Part shown: positions 43,441 through 54,541 of the stretch, in pieces
Layout of the letters: every line of letters starts with the position of its first letter
Position numbering within the stretch: position 1 is the stretch's first letter
From: Rosistilla oblonga
Lineage (GTDB): Bacteria; Planctomycetota; Planctomycetia; Pirellulales; Pirellulaceae
Assembly: GCF_007751715.1 (NCBI RefSeq)
Contig: NZ_CP036292.1
Location: forward strand, 3,410,001 to 3,474,000
DNA length: 64,000 bases
Reading direction: 5' to 3'
Made by a program: the position numbers and the translations under genes
The notes under the pieces: generated by a model
Seen by the model: the letters and a program-made list of their open reading frames with translations, nothing else
Told to the model about the DNA's origin: nothing
The model's database searches: none

Positions 43441-44369
43441 TGGGACTCTTGCACAACTTTCATTTCGTCCGCCCACTTGGCCTGGCGCTGATTCCAATCG
43501 CGATCGCGGTCTGGTGGTATTGGCAGCGACAGATCGATCCGCTGCGCGGTTGGCGGCAACAGATCGATCACGACCTATTGGAAGCGTTGGTTGACGATCG
43601 CGATACGAAGCGCGATCCCATGCGTTACGCGATGGTGGCCGCTTGGATCGTCGCCGCGATCGCGATCGCCGGGCCGACTTGGAAACTGGAACCCAATCCC
43701 TTCGCCGAAGACGCTCCGCCATTGATGATCGTCTTGAAAGCGAGCGAGAGCATGTTGCAGTCTCCCCCTTCGCCGTCGCGGATGGAGCGTGCTCAACTGA
43801 AGATCAACGATCTGGCGAAGGCGCGCAAAGGAGATCCGTTGGGACTGCTCGCGTATTCCGGTTCGGCCCACCTGGTCCTTCCGCCGACGCAAGACACCGC
43901 CGTGATCGGTGAGATGGCGGCGGAGATCAGCCCCGATGTGATGCCGGTTCCCGGCGATCGTTTGGACTTGGCGATCGCCGCTGCGGGTGGCTTGTTGCGA
44001 GAACAGGGATCGGGTGGCTCGCTGTTGGTCGTCGCCGATACCGCGGATATCGATCCGTCGGAAGTGGCCCAAGCCCATCGTTCCGTCGGATCACCGCCAA
44101 CGGAGTTCCTTGCATTGACCGATCCCGATTCGGCGGAGACGCAATCGCTTCGCGACGTCGCTGCGGCGATCGGTGGTTCGGTCGAATCGCTTTCGATCGA
44201 AGACGACGACATCCAACAGATCCTCAGCTTCGCTCAACGACGCGCCGCCGCAGGCGTCTCGGGCGAGAGCAACCGCTGGCAGGAGGCTGGTTATTGGTTG
44301 ACGCCGCTGTTGGCTTTGTTTGTCGCTGTCTCGTTTCGACGCCAAAAATCTTCGCAGCCCAAGGAGTAG
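43437..44369 (+). CDS. VWA-like membrane protein with degenerate MIDAS (BatB-like)
   Basis: A 310-residue protein of the same layout as its neighbour: N-terminal helices (LALIPIAIAVWWYW; AAWIVAAIAIAG), a VWA-like domain and a C-terminal helix. The MIDAS start reads K101-A-S103-E-S105 where Asp is expected, so the metal site is probably lost, while the two Ser remain. BatB position in the operon. The ATGA overlap with the upstream gene suggests coupling. Confidence 0.88.
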   Translation: MMGLLHNFHFVRPLGLALIPIAIAVWWYWQRQIDPLRGWRQQIDHDLLEALVDDRDTKRDPMRYAMVAAWIVAAIAIAGPTWKLEPNPFAEDAPPLMIVLKASESMLQSPPSPSRMERAQLKINDLAKARKGDPLGLLAYSGSAHLVLPPTQDTAVIGEMAAEISPDVMPVPGDRLDLAIAAAGGLLREQGSGGSLLVVADTADIDPSEVAQAHRSVGSPPTEFLALTDPDSAETQSLRDVAAAIGGSVESLSIEDDDIQQILSFAQRRAAAGVSGESNRWQEAGYWLTPLLALFVAVSFRRQKSSQPKE

Positions 44370-44375
44370 CCCGTG

Positions 44376-44966
44376 ATGATTTGGAAAACCGGAGCTGCCG
44401 TGGTCGCCATCTCCTGGATCGGTCTTTGGATGACCGGCGATCAACATGGCGATCGCTTGATGCGAGCGGAAAAGTTTGCCGACGCAGCGGCCGTTTACAA
44501 CGATCCAATGCGGCAGGGAGTCGCTTGGTATCGCGCGGGGGAATTCGAAAAAGCGACTCAAGCGTTTGCTCGTCTTGCGACGCCGGAAGCCGAATTCAAC
44601 CAAGGGAACTGTTGGTTGATGTTGGGTAAATACGACAAAGCGGTCGCCAGTTATGAACAAGCGATCGATCAGCGCCCCGATTGGAAGCAGGCGCTGGAGA
44701 ATCGCGACCTCGCCGCCGCGCGGGCCAAGATGCTCGAGTTGAAAGGGGGCGATCTGGGCGATCAGCAGGTTGGAGCCGACAAGATCGTCTTCGACAAAAA
44801 GAAGGACGATCAGGGACAGGAGACTGAAATCGCGGGGGACCAAGCCGCGTCCGATGCCACGGTTCAAGCGGTCTGGTTGCGCCAAGTGCAAACCAAACCG
44901 GCCGATTTCCTGAGGTCGAAGTTTGCGTTCCAACAAGCGGAGCAGGACGCAGGAGAGACGCAATGA
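44376..44966 (+). CDS. TPR protein (BatC-like)
   Basis: A 196-residue protein with one N-terminal membrane helix and two TPR repeats (GVAWYRAGEFEKATQAF; GNCWLMLGKYDKAVASYEQA), an acidic/Lys-rich linker, and the end motif VWLRQVQTKPADFLRSKFAFQ typical of BatC proteins. A GTG directly precedes the chosen ATG. Position and length fit BatC. It overlaps batD by four bases. Confidence 0.88.
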   Translation: MIWKTGAAVVAISWIGLWMTGDQHGDRLMRAEKFADAAAVYNDPMRQGVAWYRAGEFEKATQAFARLATPEAEFNQGNCWLMLGKYDKAVASYEQAIDQRPDWKQALENRDLAAARAKMLELKGGDLGDQQVGADKIVFDKKKDDQGQETEIAGDQAASDATVQAVWLRQVQTKPADFLRSKFAFQQAEQDAGETQ

Positions 44967-46237
44967 GGGTGCCGCGTGGGATGACGTTTGGGCTGGTCGT
45001 GGTCACACTCTGGGCGATGACCTTTGCCGCCGCGGCGCCGGCGGCGGATGACGATCCCGTTTCGATCGACGTGCCGAACAAAGAGGCTTGGATGGGACAG
45101 CGGCTGCCGATTTTTGTGCAGCTGCGCGGCAACGGTCCGTTTGTCGGAGCCGCTAGTTTTTCGATCCCCGAGATTCCCCGAGCCCTGTTGGTGAAGGTCG
45201 GCAGCCCGGTCGTCTCGTCGGAGGAAAAGGGGGACACGTCGTGGTTCATGCAAACGCACGAGTTCGCGTTGTTCTCGCAGGCAGCCGGAAAAGTCACGGT
45301 CCCCGCGTTCGAAGTCCGCTTCACCCACCGCGACGGCTTCACCGGTCCTAACCAGGCACATGTGGAACAGGTGCCGGCGACCGATCTGCAGATCAAACGG
45401 CCGCCGGGATTGCCGGAGTCGGTCTTTCTGGTGACGACTGAGAAGCTAGAGATCAGCGAAACGTGGACTCCCGAACCGGGATCGGCGAAGCAGGGAGATG
45501 TCTTCCGTCGCACGATCGCTCAGAGTGCCCAACAGACATCGGGCATGGCGCTCGCTCCGCCATCCACCACGGCTCCCGAAGGAATCAGCGTCTACGTCGG
45601 CAAACCGATTGTCGACGACAAGACTCAGCGAGGTGAGTTTAGCGGCACGCGCAGTGACACGATCACCTACATGCTGAAAGGAGCGGGGACGCTCACGATC
45701 CCGGGAATCAAATACATCTGGTGGAATCCGAAATCGGAAGAGTTTGGGACCAAGACGCTTCCCCCGATGACGTTCGAAGTGGCTGCCGCACCCAAGCCAG
45801 CTCCCCCGCCTCCTCCGCCACCAAGTCGGAGGCGAATCGCGTTGATTGCGTTTCTGTGCATCGCGATGTTGGGACTCGTGGTCTGGCAATTCGATCGGAT
45901 CCGATCTTGGACGTTGAACATGTGGCGGCGTTTGAATCCCGCCGATCGAGTCGCCGCCCGACATCTGATCCGCGCCTGTCATCGCAACGATGCCGCGGCC
46001 GCCGAAGCGGCATGGACCGATTGGCAAAATACTCAGCCTGCAAGTTACCAACCCTCAGCCGAACTGTTGGCTGCCGCGGCGGAACTGCATCGCACGCGCT
46101 ACGGTCAGCGCGCCGAAGCGTCGGCAGCATGGCAAGGTCAGCCGCTTGCCCAAGCATTCCGCAAAGCGACAGCCACATCGTCTGCGACGCAAAACCAGCA
46201 ACCGCCACTGCCGCCACTGAATCCTCGTTCGACCTAG
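44963..46237 (+). CDS. batD: BatD-like protein (oxygen tolerance family)
   Basis: A 424-residue protein: signal peptide (cleavage near AAAAPAADD), a long extracytoplasmic beta-rich BatD domain (PNKEAWMGQRLPIFVQLRG; FALFSQAAGKVTVPAFEV), a Pro-rich segment and a membrane helix near residue 290 (IALIAFLCIAMLGLVVW), with a helical cytoplasmic tail. It ends the MoxR operon. The BatD/oxygen-tolerance role is known from Bacteroides and is not shown here. Confidence 0.88.
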   Translation: MRVPRGMTFGLVVVTLWAMTFAAAAPAADDDPVSIDVPNKEAWMGQRLPIFVQLRGNGPFVGAASFSIPEIPRALLVKVGSPVVSSEEKGDTSWFMQTHEFALFSQAAGKVTVPAFEVRFTHRDGFTGPNQAHVEQVPATDLQIKRPPGLPESVFLVTTEKLEISETWTPEPGSAKQGDVFRRTIAQSAQQTSGMALAPPSTTAPEGISVYVGKPIVDDKTQRGEFSGTRSDTITYMLKGAGTLTIPGIKYIWWNPKSEEFGTKTLPPMTFEVAAAPKPAPPPPPPPSRRRIALIAFLCIAMLGLVVWQFDRIRSWTLNMWRRLNPADRVAARHLIRACHRNDAAAAEAAWTDWQNTQPASYQPSAELLAAAAELHRTRYGQRAEASAAWQGQPLAQAFRKATATSSATQNQQPPLPPLNPRST

Positions 46238-46399
46238 CTGTTGCTGAGATTGGTCTCCCACATCGGCTGCTGCCCTTGTCGCCGGGCGCAGAGGCGAAAA
46301 CAATGTTGATTCGCCTCGTCAATTTGCAAGCGATAGCGTGTTGACACGAAGAAGTGCGAAAATGCTCAACGGCCCGAGAGTTCAATCAGGAGCGGTGAA

Positions 46400-47719
<1,320 letters not shown>

Positions 47720-47845
47720 ACCCCGTCAGCGAAGTGCAACTCGCAAGGGAAGCGATAATCTCGCCGAACCCACCCCTACGGCTGCTTCGGCATTATACTG
47801 TGGCTTCGAACTTCCGATCCGCTTCCACGTCTTTGATTCACCTCG

Positions 47846-50800
47846 ATGAACATGCTTGCGATGAATAGACTCTCCCTGCTCCTTTCCGTACTGCTTTCTT
47901 CCGCGGTCTTCGAACTCTCCGACGCATCCGCTCAAGGTTCCAAAAAACTTGCCTGGTTGAAGACCAAGCCGGAGGCCCAGTGGATCTGGTCCGAAGGGGA
48001 GATCACCGCGCAGCAACCGATCTATGTCCGCAAGTCGTTCGAGATCGCCGGGCCGGTGAAATCGGCGAAGGTCTTCACGACCTGTGACAACCGAATGACA
48101 CTGTGGATCAATGGCAAGGAAGTCGGAAAGAGTCCCGATTGGCCGAATCCAATCCGCAAGGATGTTGCGAAGCTATTGCAATCGGGGCGGAATACCATCG
48201 CGATCGCTGGGCAAAACAACGGTGGGACCGCTGCGTTGGTTTTCAAACTCGCGATCAATGCCGAAGCTAAAGGCAGCTCGCAAACCATCGTTTCGGACGG
48301 ATCGTGGAAGCTTTCGAAATCAGCACCCGCCGACGGATGGACCGACACCGCCTTCAATGATTCCGGATGGGCTGACAAGGTCAAAGTCATCCGGCCGCTT
48401 GGTGGTGCTCCTTGGGGAATCCCTGGTGCCAACGGATCGCCCAGCGCCGGTGAAGTCACTGCGCCGGAAGATCTGAACGTCGCCGACGGATTTGCTGTCG
48501 AACTGATCTACACGGTTCCCAAAGACGACCAGGGCTCTTGGGTCGTGTTGGACAAAGGTCCCGACGGTTCGCTGATCGCCTGCGACCAGGGAGGCAAAGG
48601 GCTCTATTCGATCCAGATCAAAGAATCGGCCGACGGCCCGCAAGCCGATGTGCAACCGATGAACATCGCCAATCCCGACGGCAACGGCACGCTCTCCGGA
48701 GCCCAAGGTTTGTTGTGGGCGTTTGATGCACTTTGGTTCCACAAGAATGGAGGTCATCTGTATCGGATCACCGACAGCGATGGCGATGGCAAGCTGGACA
48801 AGAGCGAGCAACTGCCAAGCAAAACCGGCGGCGGTGAACATGGCAACCACGCGTTGATCCTTAGCGAAGATGGCAAGTCGATCTATATGGATGGCGGCAA
48901 TCATGCTCCGTTGCACGACGTCACTCGCCGGCGCGTGCAATCGTGGCAGGAAGATCATCTGCTGACGCGGATGTGGGACGCCCGTGGGCATGCTCGCGGC
49001 GTGATGGCTCCCGGCGGCTGGGTCACTCAGCTCGATCCTGTCAGCCTGCAGCAGGAACTCGTCTGCATCGGTTTCCGCAATCAATACGACATCGCGATGA
49101 ATGGTTTCGGCGACATCTTCACCTTCGATGCCGACATGGAATGGGATCTGGGGATGCCGTGGTATCGCCCGACGCGGATCTGCCATGTGGTCAGCGGCGC
49201 CGACTTCGGCTGGCGAAGCGGAACGGGCAAATGGCCAACGTATTATGAAGACAGCTTGCCACCGACGCTGGAGATCGGCCCCGGTTCGCCGACCGGAGTC
49301 GCGTCGGGCGTGGGAGCAAAATTCCCCGCGAAATATCAAGACGCGATCTTTGCATTGGATTGGACCTTTGGAACGATCTACGCGATCCATCCGACTCCCG
49401 AAGGGGCCAGCTACACCGCGACAAGCGAAGCCTTTGTCACCGGCGTCCCGTTGCCAGTGACCGATGCGACCGTCGGCGTCGACGGAAACTTGTACTTCAC
49501 CGTCGGCGGACGCGGCACGCAATCGGGGCTGTATCGCGTGCGATACGTTGGCAGCGAAAGCACCGCTGCGAACCAGACCGAAGCGTTGCCAAGCGACGTC
49601 GCTGAGGCTCGGGCTATCCGCAAGCAGTTGGAAGAATTTCATGGGCGTCACGATGCGACAGCTGTCGACACGGCGTGGCCTCATTTGAGCAGCACCGACC
49701 GTTTCATCCGCAACGCCGCCCGCGTTGCGATCGAATCGCAGCCGACCGACCAATGGGCTGAACGGGCGATGAACGAATCCGATCCGCAAGCTCGGATCAC
49801 CGCCGCCGTAGCGTTGGCTCGCATGGGCGACGCCAAATTGCAGCAGCCATTGATCGAAAGCTTGTTGGAATTGAATCCCGTCAAGCTTTCCGTATCGCAA
49901 ACGCTCGGATTGTTGCGCGCCTACGCGTTGACTTTCATTCGCATGGGCCGCCCGTCTTCGGAGCTCGCCGATAGCGTGATCGATCGTTTGAACCCGCACC
50001 TGCCGAATGAAAATGCTGATGTCAACACGGAACTGGTCCGCGTGTTGACCTATCTCGAAACGCCGCAGATCGTTGCCAAGACGCTTCAGTTGATCGAGGA
50101 TCGCTCGGCGCCAGAGGTTCCCGATTGGTCGGAATTGGCCGACCGCAACGCTGGCTACGGCGGGACGGTTCGCGCGGTCTTGGAGAATCATCCGCCATCG
50201 CGTGAGATCGGGTATGCCTTGATGCTGCGGAACCTTCGCAACGGCTGGACCGTCGATCAACGCCGCAGCTACTTTGAGTTCTTGAACGCGGCGGCGAAGG
50301 GATCGGGCGGCGCGAGCTTCCCCGGATTCATGACGAACATCCGGGAGGAGGCGTTGGAGAATTCGACGAACGAGCAACGGGCAGCGGTCGCCGATATCAC
50401 GGGCGAAGATTTTAATCCCGTTCCCGATTTTGAAATCAAGCCGATCGAAGGGCCGGGGAGAAAGTGGACGACCGAAACCGCGATCCAACAATCGGCGAAC
50501 AAGTTCAATCAAGCCGATTTCGAGCGCGGCCGCAGCCTCTATTTCGCAACCAGCTGTGGCAAGTGCCATCGCGTCGGTGGCTTGGGCGGCAGCATCGGGC
50601 CCGATCTGACGAGCATCCGAAATAAGTTCGATGTCCGCTACTTGGTCGAACACATAATCGAACCGAGCAAGGTGATCTCGGATCAATACCAATCGTCGGT
50701 CGTGCTGACTCTCGATGGGCGTTCGATAACCGGCTTGGTCTCCGAGGAGGATGGGAAGCTGGTGATCTTCCCCGCCGACGCCAATGCCGACCCGGTGGTT

Positions 50801-50959
50801 GTCGATGCGGACGATGTCGATGAAGTCCGGTCTTCACCTGTGTCGCAAATGCCGGTAGGCTTAATCGACGGCTTAAACCCCGATGAGCTTCGCGATCTGC
50901 TTGCTTATCTAATGAGCGGCGGCGATCCGAAGGAGACCAAAGTCTACGGAAAACGCTAA
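47846..50959 (+). CDS. PVC-type haem c protein with beta-propeller and HEAT repeats
   Basis: A 1037-residue exported protein (signal to about residue 30). Order: a beta-sandwich (about 40-190; QWIWSEGEI, MTLWINGKEVG) like alpha-rhamnosidase or galactose-binding modules; a PVC-type membrane-bound dehydrogenase propeller (about 205-590; EDLNVADGFAVELIYTVP); HEAT-like helices (600-860); and a cytochrome c-like domain with C904-G-K-C-H908 and Met-containing tail. Such proteins are typical of planctomycetes and probably oxidise an external substrate while passing electrons to the haem. It ends 17 bases before pckA. Confidence 0.85.
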   Translation: MNMLAMNRLSLLLSVLLSSAVFELSDASAQGSKKLAWLKTKPEAQWIWSEGEITAQQPIYVRKSFEIAGPVKSAKVFTTCDNRMTLWINGKEVGKSPDWPNPIRKDVAKLLQSGRNTIAIAGQNNGGTAALVFKLAINAEAKGSSQTIVSDGSWKLSKSAPADGWTDTAFNDSGWADKVKVIRPLGGAPWGIPGANGSPSAGEVTAPEDLNVADGFAVELIYTVPKDDQGSWVVLDKGPDGSLIACDQGGKGLYSIQIKESADGPQADVQPMNIANPDGNGTLSGAQGLLWAFDALWFHKNGGHLYRITDSDGDGKLDKSEQLPSKTGGGEHGNHALILSEDGKSIYMDGGNHAPLHDVTRRRVQSWQEDHLLTRMWDARGHARGVMAPGGWVTQLDPVSLQQELVCIGFRNQYDIAMNGFGDIFTFDADMEWDLGMPWYRPTRICHVVSGADFGWRSGTGKWPTYYEDSLPPTLEIGPGSPTGVASGVGAKFPAKYQDAIFALDWTFGTIYAIHPTPEGASYTATSEAFVTGVPLPVTDATVGVDGNLYFTVGGRGTQSGLYRVRYVGSESTAANQTEALPSDVAEARAIRKQLEEFHGRHDATAVDTAWPHLSSTDRFIRNAARVAIESQPTDQWAERAMNESDPQARITAAVALARMGDAKLQQPLIESLLELNPVKLSVSQTLGLLRAYALTFIRMGRPSSELADSVIDRLNPHLPNENADVNTELVRVLTYLETPQIVAKTLQLIEDRSAPEVPDWSELADRNAGYGGTVRAVLENHPPSREIGYALMLRNLRNGWTVDQRRSYFEFLNAAAKGSGGASFPGFMTNIREEALENSTNEQRAAVADITGEDFNPVPDFEIKPIEGPGRKWTTETAIQQSANKFNQADFERGRSLYFATSCGKCHRVGGLGGSIGPDLTSIRNKFDVRYLVEHIIEPSKVISDQYQSSVVLTLDGRSITGLVSEEDGKLVIFPADANADPVVVDADDVDEVRSSPVSQMPVGLIDGLNPDELRDLLAYLMSGGDPKETKVYGKR

Positions 50960-50976
50960 CGATTGGATTGACGGGC

Positions 50977-52566
50977 ATGACCACGATCGACCTGAAGGAA
51001 CTTGGGATCACGGTTCAAGACATCAAGCGCAACACAGCGCCGTCGGAACTGTACGAAGAAGCGATTCGACGCGAACCGGGGACGACGATCTCCGATCTGG
51101 GAGCGTTGATCGCCTACTCGGGGACGAAAACAGGTCGATCCCCATCGGACAAGCGGATCACCCGATCGCCGGAGGCGGAGGATGAAGTCTGGTGGGGCAG
51201 CGTCAATATTTCGCTGGAGAAGCACAGCTTTGAAGTCAATCGCGAGCGTGCCAGCGATTACTTGAACACCCTGGATCGGTTGTACGTCTTCGATGGCTAC
51301 GCCGGTTGGGATCCGAAGTATCGGATCAAAGTTCGCGTGATCTGTGGCCGGCCCTACCACGCGTTGTTCATGCACAACATGCTGATTCGGCCGACGCCGG
51401 AAGAACTCGCCGATTTCGGCGAGCCCGATTGCACGATCCTCAACGCCGGTGCCTTCCCCGCCAATCGCTATACCACGGGAATGACATCCAAGACCAGCGT
51501 CGATCTGGACCTGGCGACCCGCGAAGTTGTGATCCTGGGGACCGAATACGCGGGCGAGATGAAGAAGGCTGTCTTCACGCTGATGAATTATTTGATGCCC
51601 AAGCAGGGCGTCCTCTCGATGCACTGCTCGGCCACGGTCGATCCCGAGCGGACGCATTCGACGATCCTGTTTGGTCTGTCGGGAACCGGCAAGACGACTC
51701 TCTCCGCCGATCCGCACCGCTTGTTGGTTGGCGACGATGAACACTGTTGGTCCGACGACGGCGTCTTTAATATCGAAGGGGGCTGTTACGCCAAAGCGAT
51801 CTATTTGACGCGCGAAGCTGAGCCGCAGATCTTCGACGCGCTGCGGTTTGGCGCGGTGCTGGAGAACGTGGTCTACGACAAAGCCGATCATCACGTCGAC
51901 TTCGACAATACCTCGATCACCGAAAACACGCGAGGTGCTTATCCGATCGAGTTCATCGACAACGCAGCGATCCCCTGCGTTGCGCCTCATCCAACCAACA
52001 TCATCTTCCTGACGTGTGATGCCTTTGGTGTTCTGCCGCCGGTGGCCAAGTTGACCGCCGAACAAGCGGAGTATCATTTCATCAGTGGTTACACAGCCAA
52101 AGTGGCTGGAACGGAAGTTGGGGTGACCGAGCCTCAGGCGACGTTTTCACCCTGCTTCGGCGGCCCGTTTTTGGTCTGGCATCCGGGCAAATATGCCGAA
52201 CTGTTGTCCAGCAAGATCGCCCAGCACAACGTCAACGTCTGGCTGATCAACACCGGCTGGACCGGCGGTGCTTACGGCACCGGATCGCGAATTCGATTGA
52301 AGCATACCCGCGCGATCATCGATGCGATTCACGCCGGATCTTTAAGCGACGCTCCGACCAGCACCGATCCATGGTTCGGATTCCAGACGCTTCGCGACGT
52401 CCCGGGCGTGCCTGAAGAGATCCTCGCGCCGCAGGCGACGTGGAGCGATCCGGCAGCCTACGACCAAGCCGCAGCCAAATTGGTCGAGCTGTTCCGCAAC
52501 AACTTCAAGAGCTACGAATCGGGCGTCCGCGCCGACGTCTTAGCCGCTGGACCGAAAGCGAAATAG
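50977..52566 (+). CDS. pckA: Phosphoenolpyruvate carboxykinase (ATP)
   Basis: A 529-residue enzyme converting oxaloacetate and ATP to PEP, CO2 and ADP in gluconeogenesis. Walker A GLSGTGKTTLSADPHR starts near residue 233, followed by LVGDDEHCW (metal/PEPCK loop), NTGWTGGAYGTGSRI and the RLKHTRAI segment. Its length fits the ATP-type family. ATG at 50977 is chosen over a TTG at 50968, giving a normal N-terminus. It may be read from the preceding haem gene or from its own weak promoter; the gap is too short to tell. Confidence 0.96.
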   Translation: MTTIDLKELGITVQDIKRNTAPSELYEEAIRREPGTTISDLGALIAYSGTKTGRSPSDKRITRSPEAEDEVWWGSVNISLEKHSFEVNRERASDYLNTLDRLYVFDGYAGWDPKYRIKVRVICGRPYHALFMHNMLIRPTPEELADFGEPDCTILNAGAFPANRYTTGMTSKTSVDLDLATREVVILGTEYAGEMKKAVFTLMNYLMPKQGVLSMHCSATVDPERTHSTILFGLSGTGKTTLSADPHRLLVGDDEHCWSDDGVFNIEGGCYAKAIYLTREAEPQIFDALRFGAVLENVVYDKADHHVDFDNTSITENTRGAYPIEFIDNAAIPCVAPHPTNIIFLTCDAFGVLPPVAKLTAEQAEYHFISGYTAKVAGTEVGVTEPQATFSPCFGGPFLVWHPGKYAELLSSKIAQHNVNVWLINTGWTGGAYGTGSRIRLKHTRAIIDAIHAGSLSDAPTSTDPWFGFQTLRDVPGVPEEILAPQATWSDPAAYDQAAAKLVELFRNNFKSYESGVRADVLAAGPKAK

Positions 52567-52758
52567 GACGCCAGCGGACCCGACAGTCGGCAGCCCGCAG
52601 CGCCAGCTGTGGCGCCGTCGAGTTGCGTGGTCGACTGATTGCTGGCGCCCTGCTGCGGCAGCGATGAAAATTGCCGAGTGATAGAACTTGCGGGGTGGTG
52701 CGCGTGATATACTCGCGGGGTGAAAAAACTCCCCACCTCGTTACAAGGAATCTGTCGG

Positions 52759-53865
52759 ATGTCGATTCGCAATGGTCGTTTTGGTGTCATGCTCGCCGCG
52801 CTGCTGGCAATCTCACTCGGCTCGGCGACAAGCTACGCCGCCAGTGGACTTTCTCCTGGCCCCGTTGAACTGCAGTCGTTGGGCCCGATGACTTTCGCCA
52901 CCTCCGGCGTTCTGATCGTTGGCGATCCGAAAGCTGCCGCTGTGTATGCGATCGCGACCGAGGACAAACAGGTCGATGGCGATCTGCAAAAAGCGTTGCC
53001 CAAGGATCTGCGAGGCCAGCTGGCTGCGGCGATCGGGGCCGAATCCGACGCGCTCGAAATCGGCGATATGGCGGTCAATCCCGAAACCGGCAACGTGACC
53101 TTTTCGGTGAAAGCAAACAATCGCTGTGGACTGGTTCGCATGAATCGCGACGGACAGTTTCAGAAGATCAACTTGGACAAAATCGATCACGGCCGCAAGC
53201 AGCTGCCCAATCCACCCGCCGACAAGATCAGCGGCGAGGGACGACGCAAACGCAACCTCCGCGATCAATCGATCACCGACGTCGCCTACTTCGACGGCAA
53301 GGTGATCGTCTCGGGGCTGTCGGCTGGCGATTCCCCTTCGGCAGTGGTTGAGTTCCCGTTCCCATTCGCCGACAACACGATCGTCTCCAACGTCGAGATC
53401 TTCCACGCCGCGCATGGCCGCGTCGAAGATGCAGCGATCCAAACCTTTGTCCCGCTGAACATCGATGGGGAACCGTCGCTGCTGGCCGGATTCACTTGTA
53501 CGCCATTGGTCAACTTCCCGATTGGCAAGTTGGATGGGGGTGAAAAAGTTCGTGGCAAGACCGTCGCTGAGCTCGGCAATCGCAATCGCCCGATCGATAT
53601 GATCGTCTACGAAAAGGAAGGCGTCACGCACTTGCTGCTCAGCAACACTGCACGCGGCGTGATGAAGGTCAGCACCGAAAAGATCGACGACGGCCCCGGC
53701 CTGACCGAACCGGTTCGTGGCGGCGGGACGGCTGGCCAACCTTTTGAAAAGATCGACACGCTTGTTGATGTCACTCAAATGGACAAGCTGAGCGAAACGC
53801 ATGGCATCGCGTTGATCGGCAAGCCAGGCGACACGCAGCGGTTGCAGATCTTCGAGCTGCCATAA
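52759..53865 (+). CDS. Secreted protein of unknown function
   Basis: A 368-residue protein with a clear signal peptide (cleavage near SYAAS). The rest has repeated beta-strand patterns (FATSGVLIVGDPKAAAVYAI; ITDVAYFDGKVIVSG; DMIVYEKEGVTHLLLSN) that look like a beta-propeller, but no named family was recognised. ATG at 52759 begins the signal peptide and has AAGGA upstream; a GTG at 52720 is in frame. A possible terminator follows the stop. Confidence 0.7.
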   Translation: MSIRNGRFGVMLAALLAISLGSATSYAASGLSPGPVELQSLGPMTFATSGVLIVGDPKAAAVYAIATEDKQVDGDLQKALPKDLRGQLAAAIGAESDALEIGDMAVNPETGNVTFSVKANNRCGLVRMNRDGQFQKINLDKIDHGRKQLPNPPADKISGEGRRKRNLRDQSITDVAYFDGKVIVSGLSAGDSPSAVVEFPFPFADNTIVSNVEIFHAAHGRVEDAAIQTFVPLNIDGEPSLLAGFTCTPLVNFPIGKLDGGEKVRGKTVAELGNRNRPIDMIVYEKEGVTHLLLSNTARGVMKVSTEKIDDGPGLTEPVRGGGTAGQPFEKIDTLVDVTQMDKLSETHGIALIGKPGDTQRLQIFELP

Positions 53866-53867
53866 TC

Positions 53868-53912
53868 AAGGCGACTCCGCAGAACGCTGAATCACATGGT
53901 CGTCGCCTTTTG
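53868..53912 (+). terminator. Possible terminator after the secreted unknown gene
   Basis: AAGGCGAC and GTCGCCTT form a perfect 8-bp stem around a 26-base loop, ending in TTTT, starting three bases after the stop codon. The long loop lowers confidence. Confidence 0.45.
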
Positions 53913-54111
53913 CATATCGCTCGAGGCGACGACATCTGGTCGCTGTGGCTCGACCTATGTGTTGGGGCCGGATTTCATCTCGAGGCGGCCGCATTCGCAT
54001 CTGCCGAATCTGGGGAATGCCGAACTCCAAAGGGACACGCGGTGGTGAATCGGATCGATTTCACTATGCTGGTTGGAAATTTCCAACTCCAAGCATCTGA
54101 GTAGTCTCCCG

Positions 54112-54498
54112 ATGAAGCCGTTTAAGACAATCCAGAATCCCGATGTGCCGGTCAGCCATCTTCCTTTCAGTCCGGCCGTTCAAGTCGGCCAGTTCGTCTT
54201 CGTCTCCGGCCAAGCGTCGGTCGATGACACGGGCAAGCTGATCACTGACACGTTTGAAGGCGAAATGCGTCGCAGTCTTGAAAACATCCGCAAGGTGCTG
54301 GCTGGCGCCGGGTTAACCTTTCAAGACATCGTGCAGACCCGCAACTACGTCGGCTCACAGGAAGACCTCGCTGAATTCAACAGGATCTACGCCGAATACT
54401 TCGAACAGCCCTATCCGGCACGGACGACCTTGATGGGCTGTTTGGGAACGCTGTTGAAATTCGAGATCGACGTCGTCGCCGTAGCACCGCAGAGCTAA
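54112..54498 (+). CDS. RidA-family (YjgF) imine deaminase
   Basis: A 128-residue RidA protein that hydrolyses reactive enamine/imine intermediates such as 2-aminoacrylate in the cytoplasm. Family features: FSPAVQVGQFVFVSGQAS, the MRRSLENIRKVLAGAG helix and PARTTLMGC, where the active-site Arg (PAR) sits, and the final IDVVAVAP. ATG at 54112 gives family length; a TTG at 54073 extends it by 13 residues without family similarity. Confidence 0.9.
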   Translation: MKPFKTIQNPDVPVSHLPFSPAVQVGQFVFVSGQASVDDTGKLITDTFEGEMRRSLENIRKVLAGAGLTFQDIVQTRNYVGSQEDLAEFNRIYAEYFEQPYPARTTLMGCLGTLLKFEIDVVAVAPQS

Positions 54499-54541
54499 CG
54501 CAAGTTGGGCTGGCAGGGCGACGATAGGATCGCTGGCGTTA
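54496..54541. terminator. Convergent hairpin, ridA / HdeD-like
   Basis: TAACGC (54496-54501) and GCGTTA (54536-54541) form a 6-bp stem overlapping both stop codons, with a small GCGA/TCGC inner stem. No T-run follows; a shared terminator is only possible. Confidence 0.3.

Noticed and set aside
48320-50692. Minus-strand 790-codon frame
   Set aside because: It lies entirely antisense to the haem c/HEAT gene, has Arg/Asp-rich composition and no motif.
52689-52713. TTGCGG and TATACT as a promoter upstream of the secreted unknown gene
   Set aside because: The spacing of about 14 bases is too short for a sigma-70 promoter.
53910-54104. 64-codon frame upstream of ridA
   Set aside because: No recognisable motif or start signal; overlaps the putative terminator of the preceding gene.
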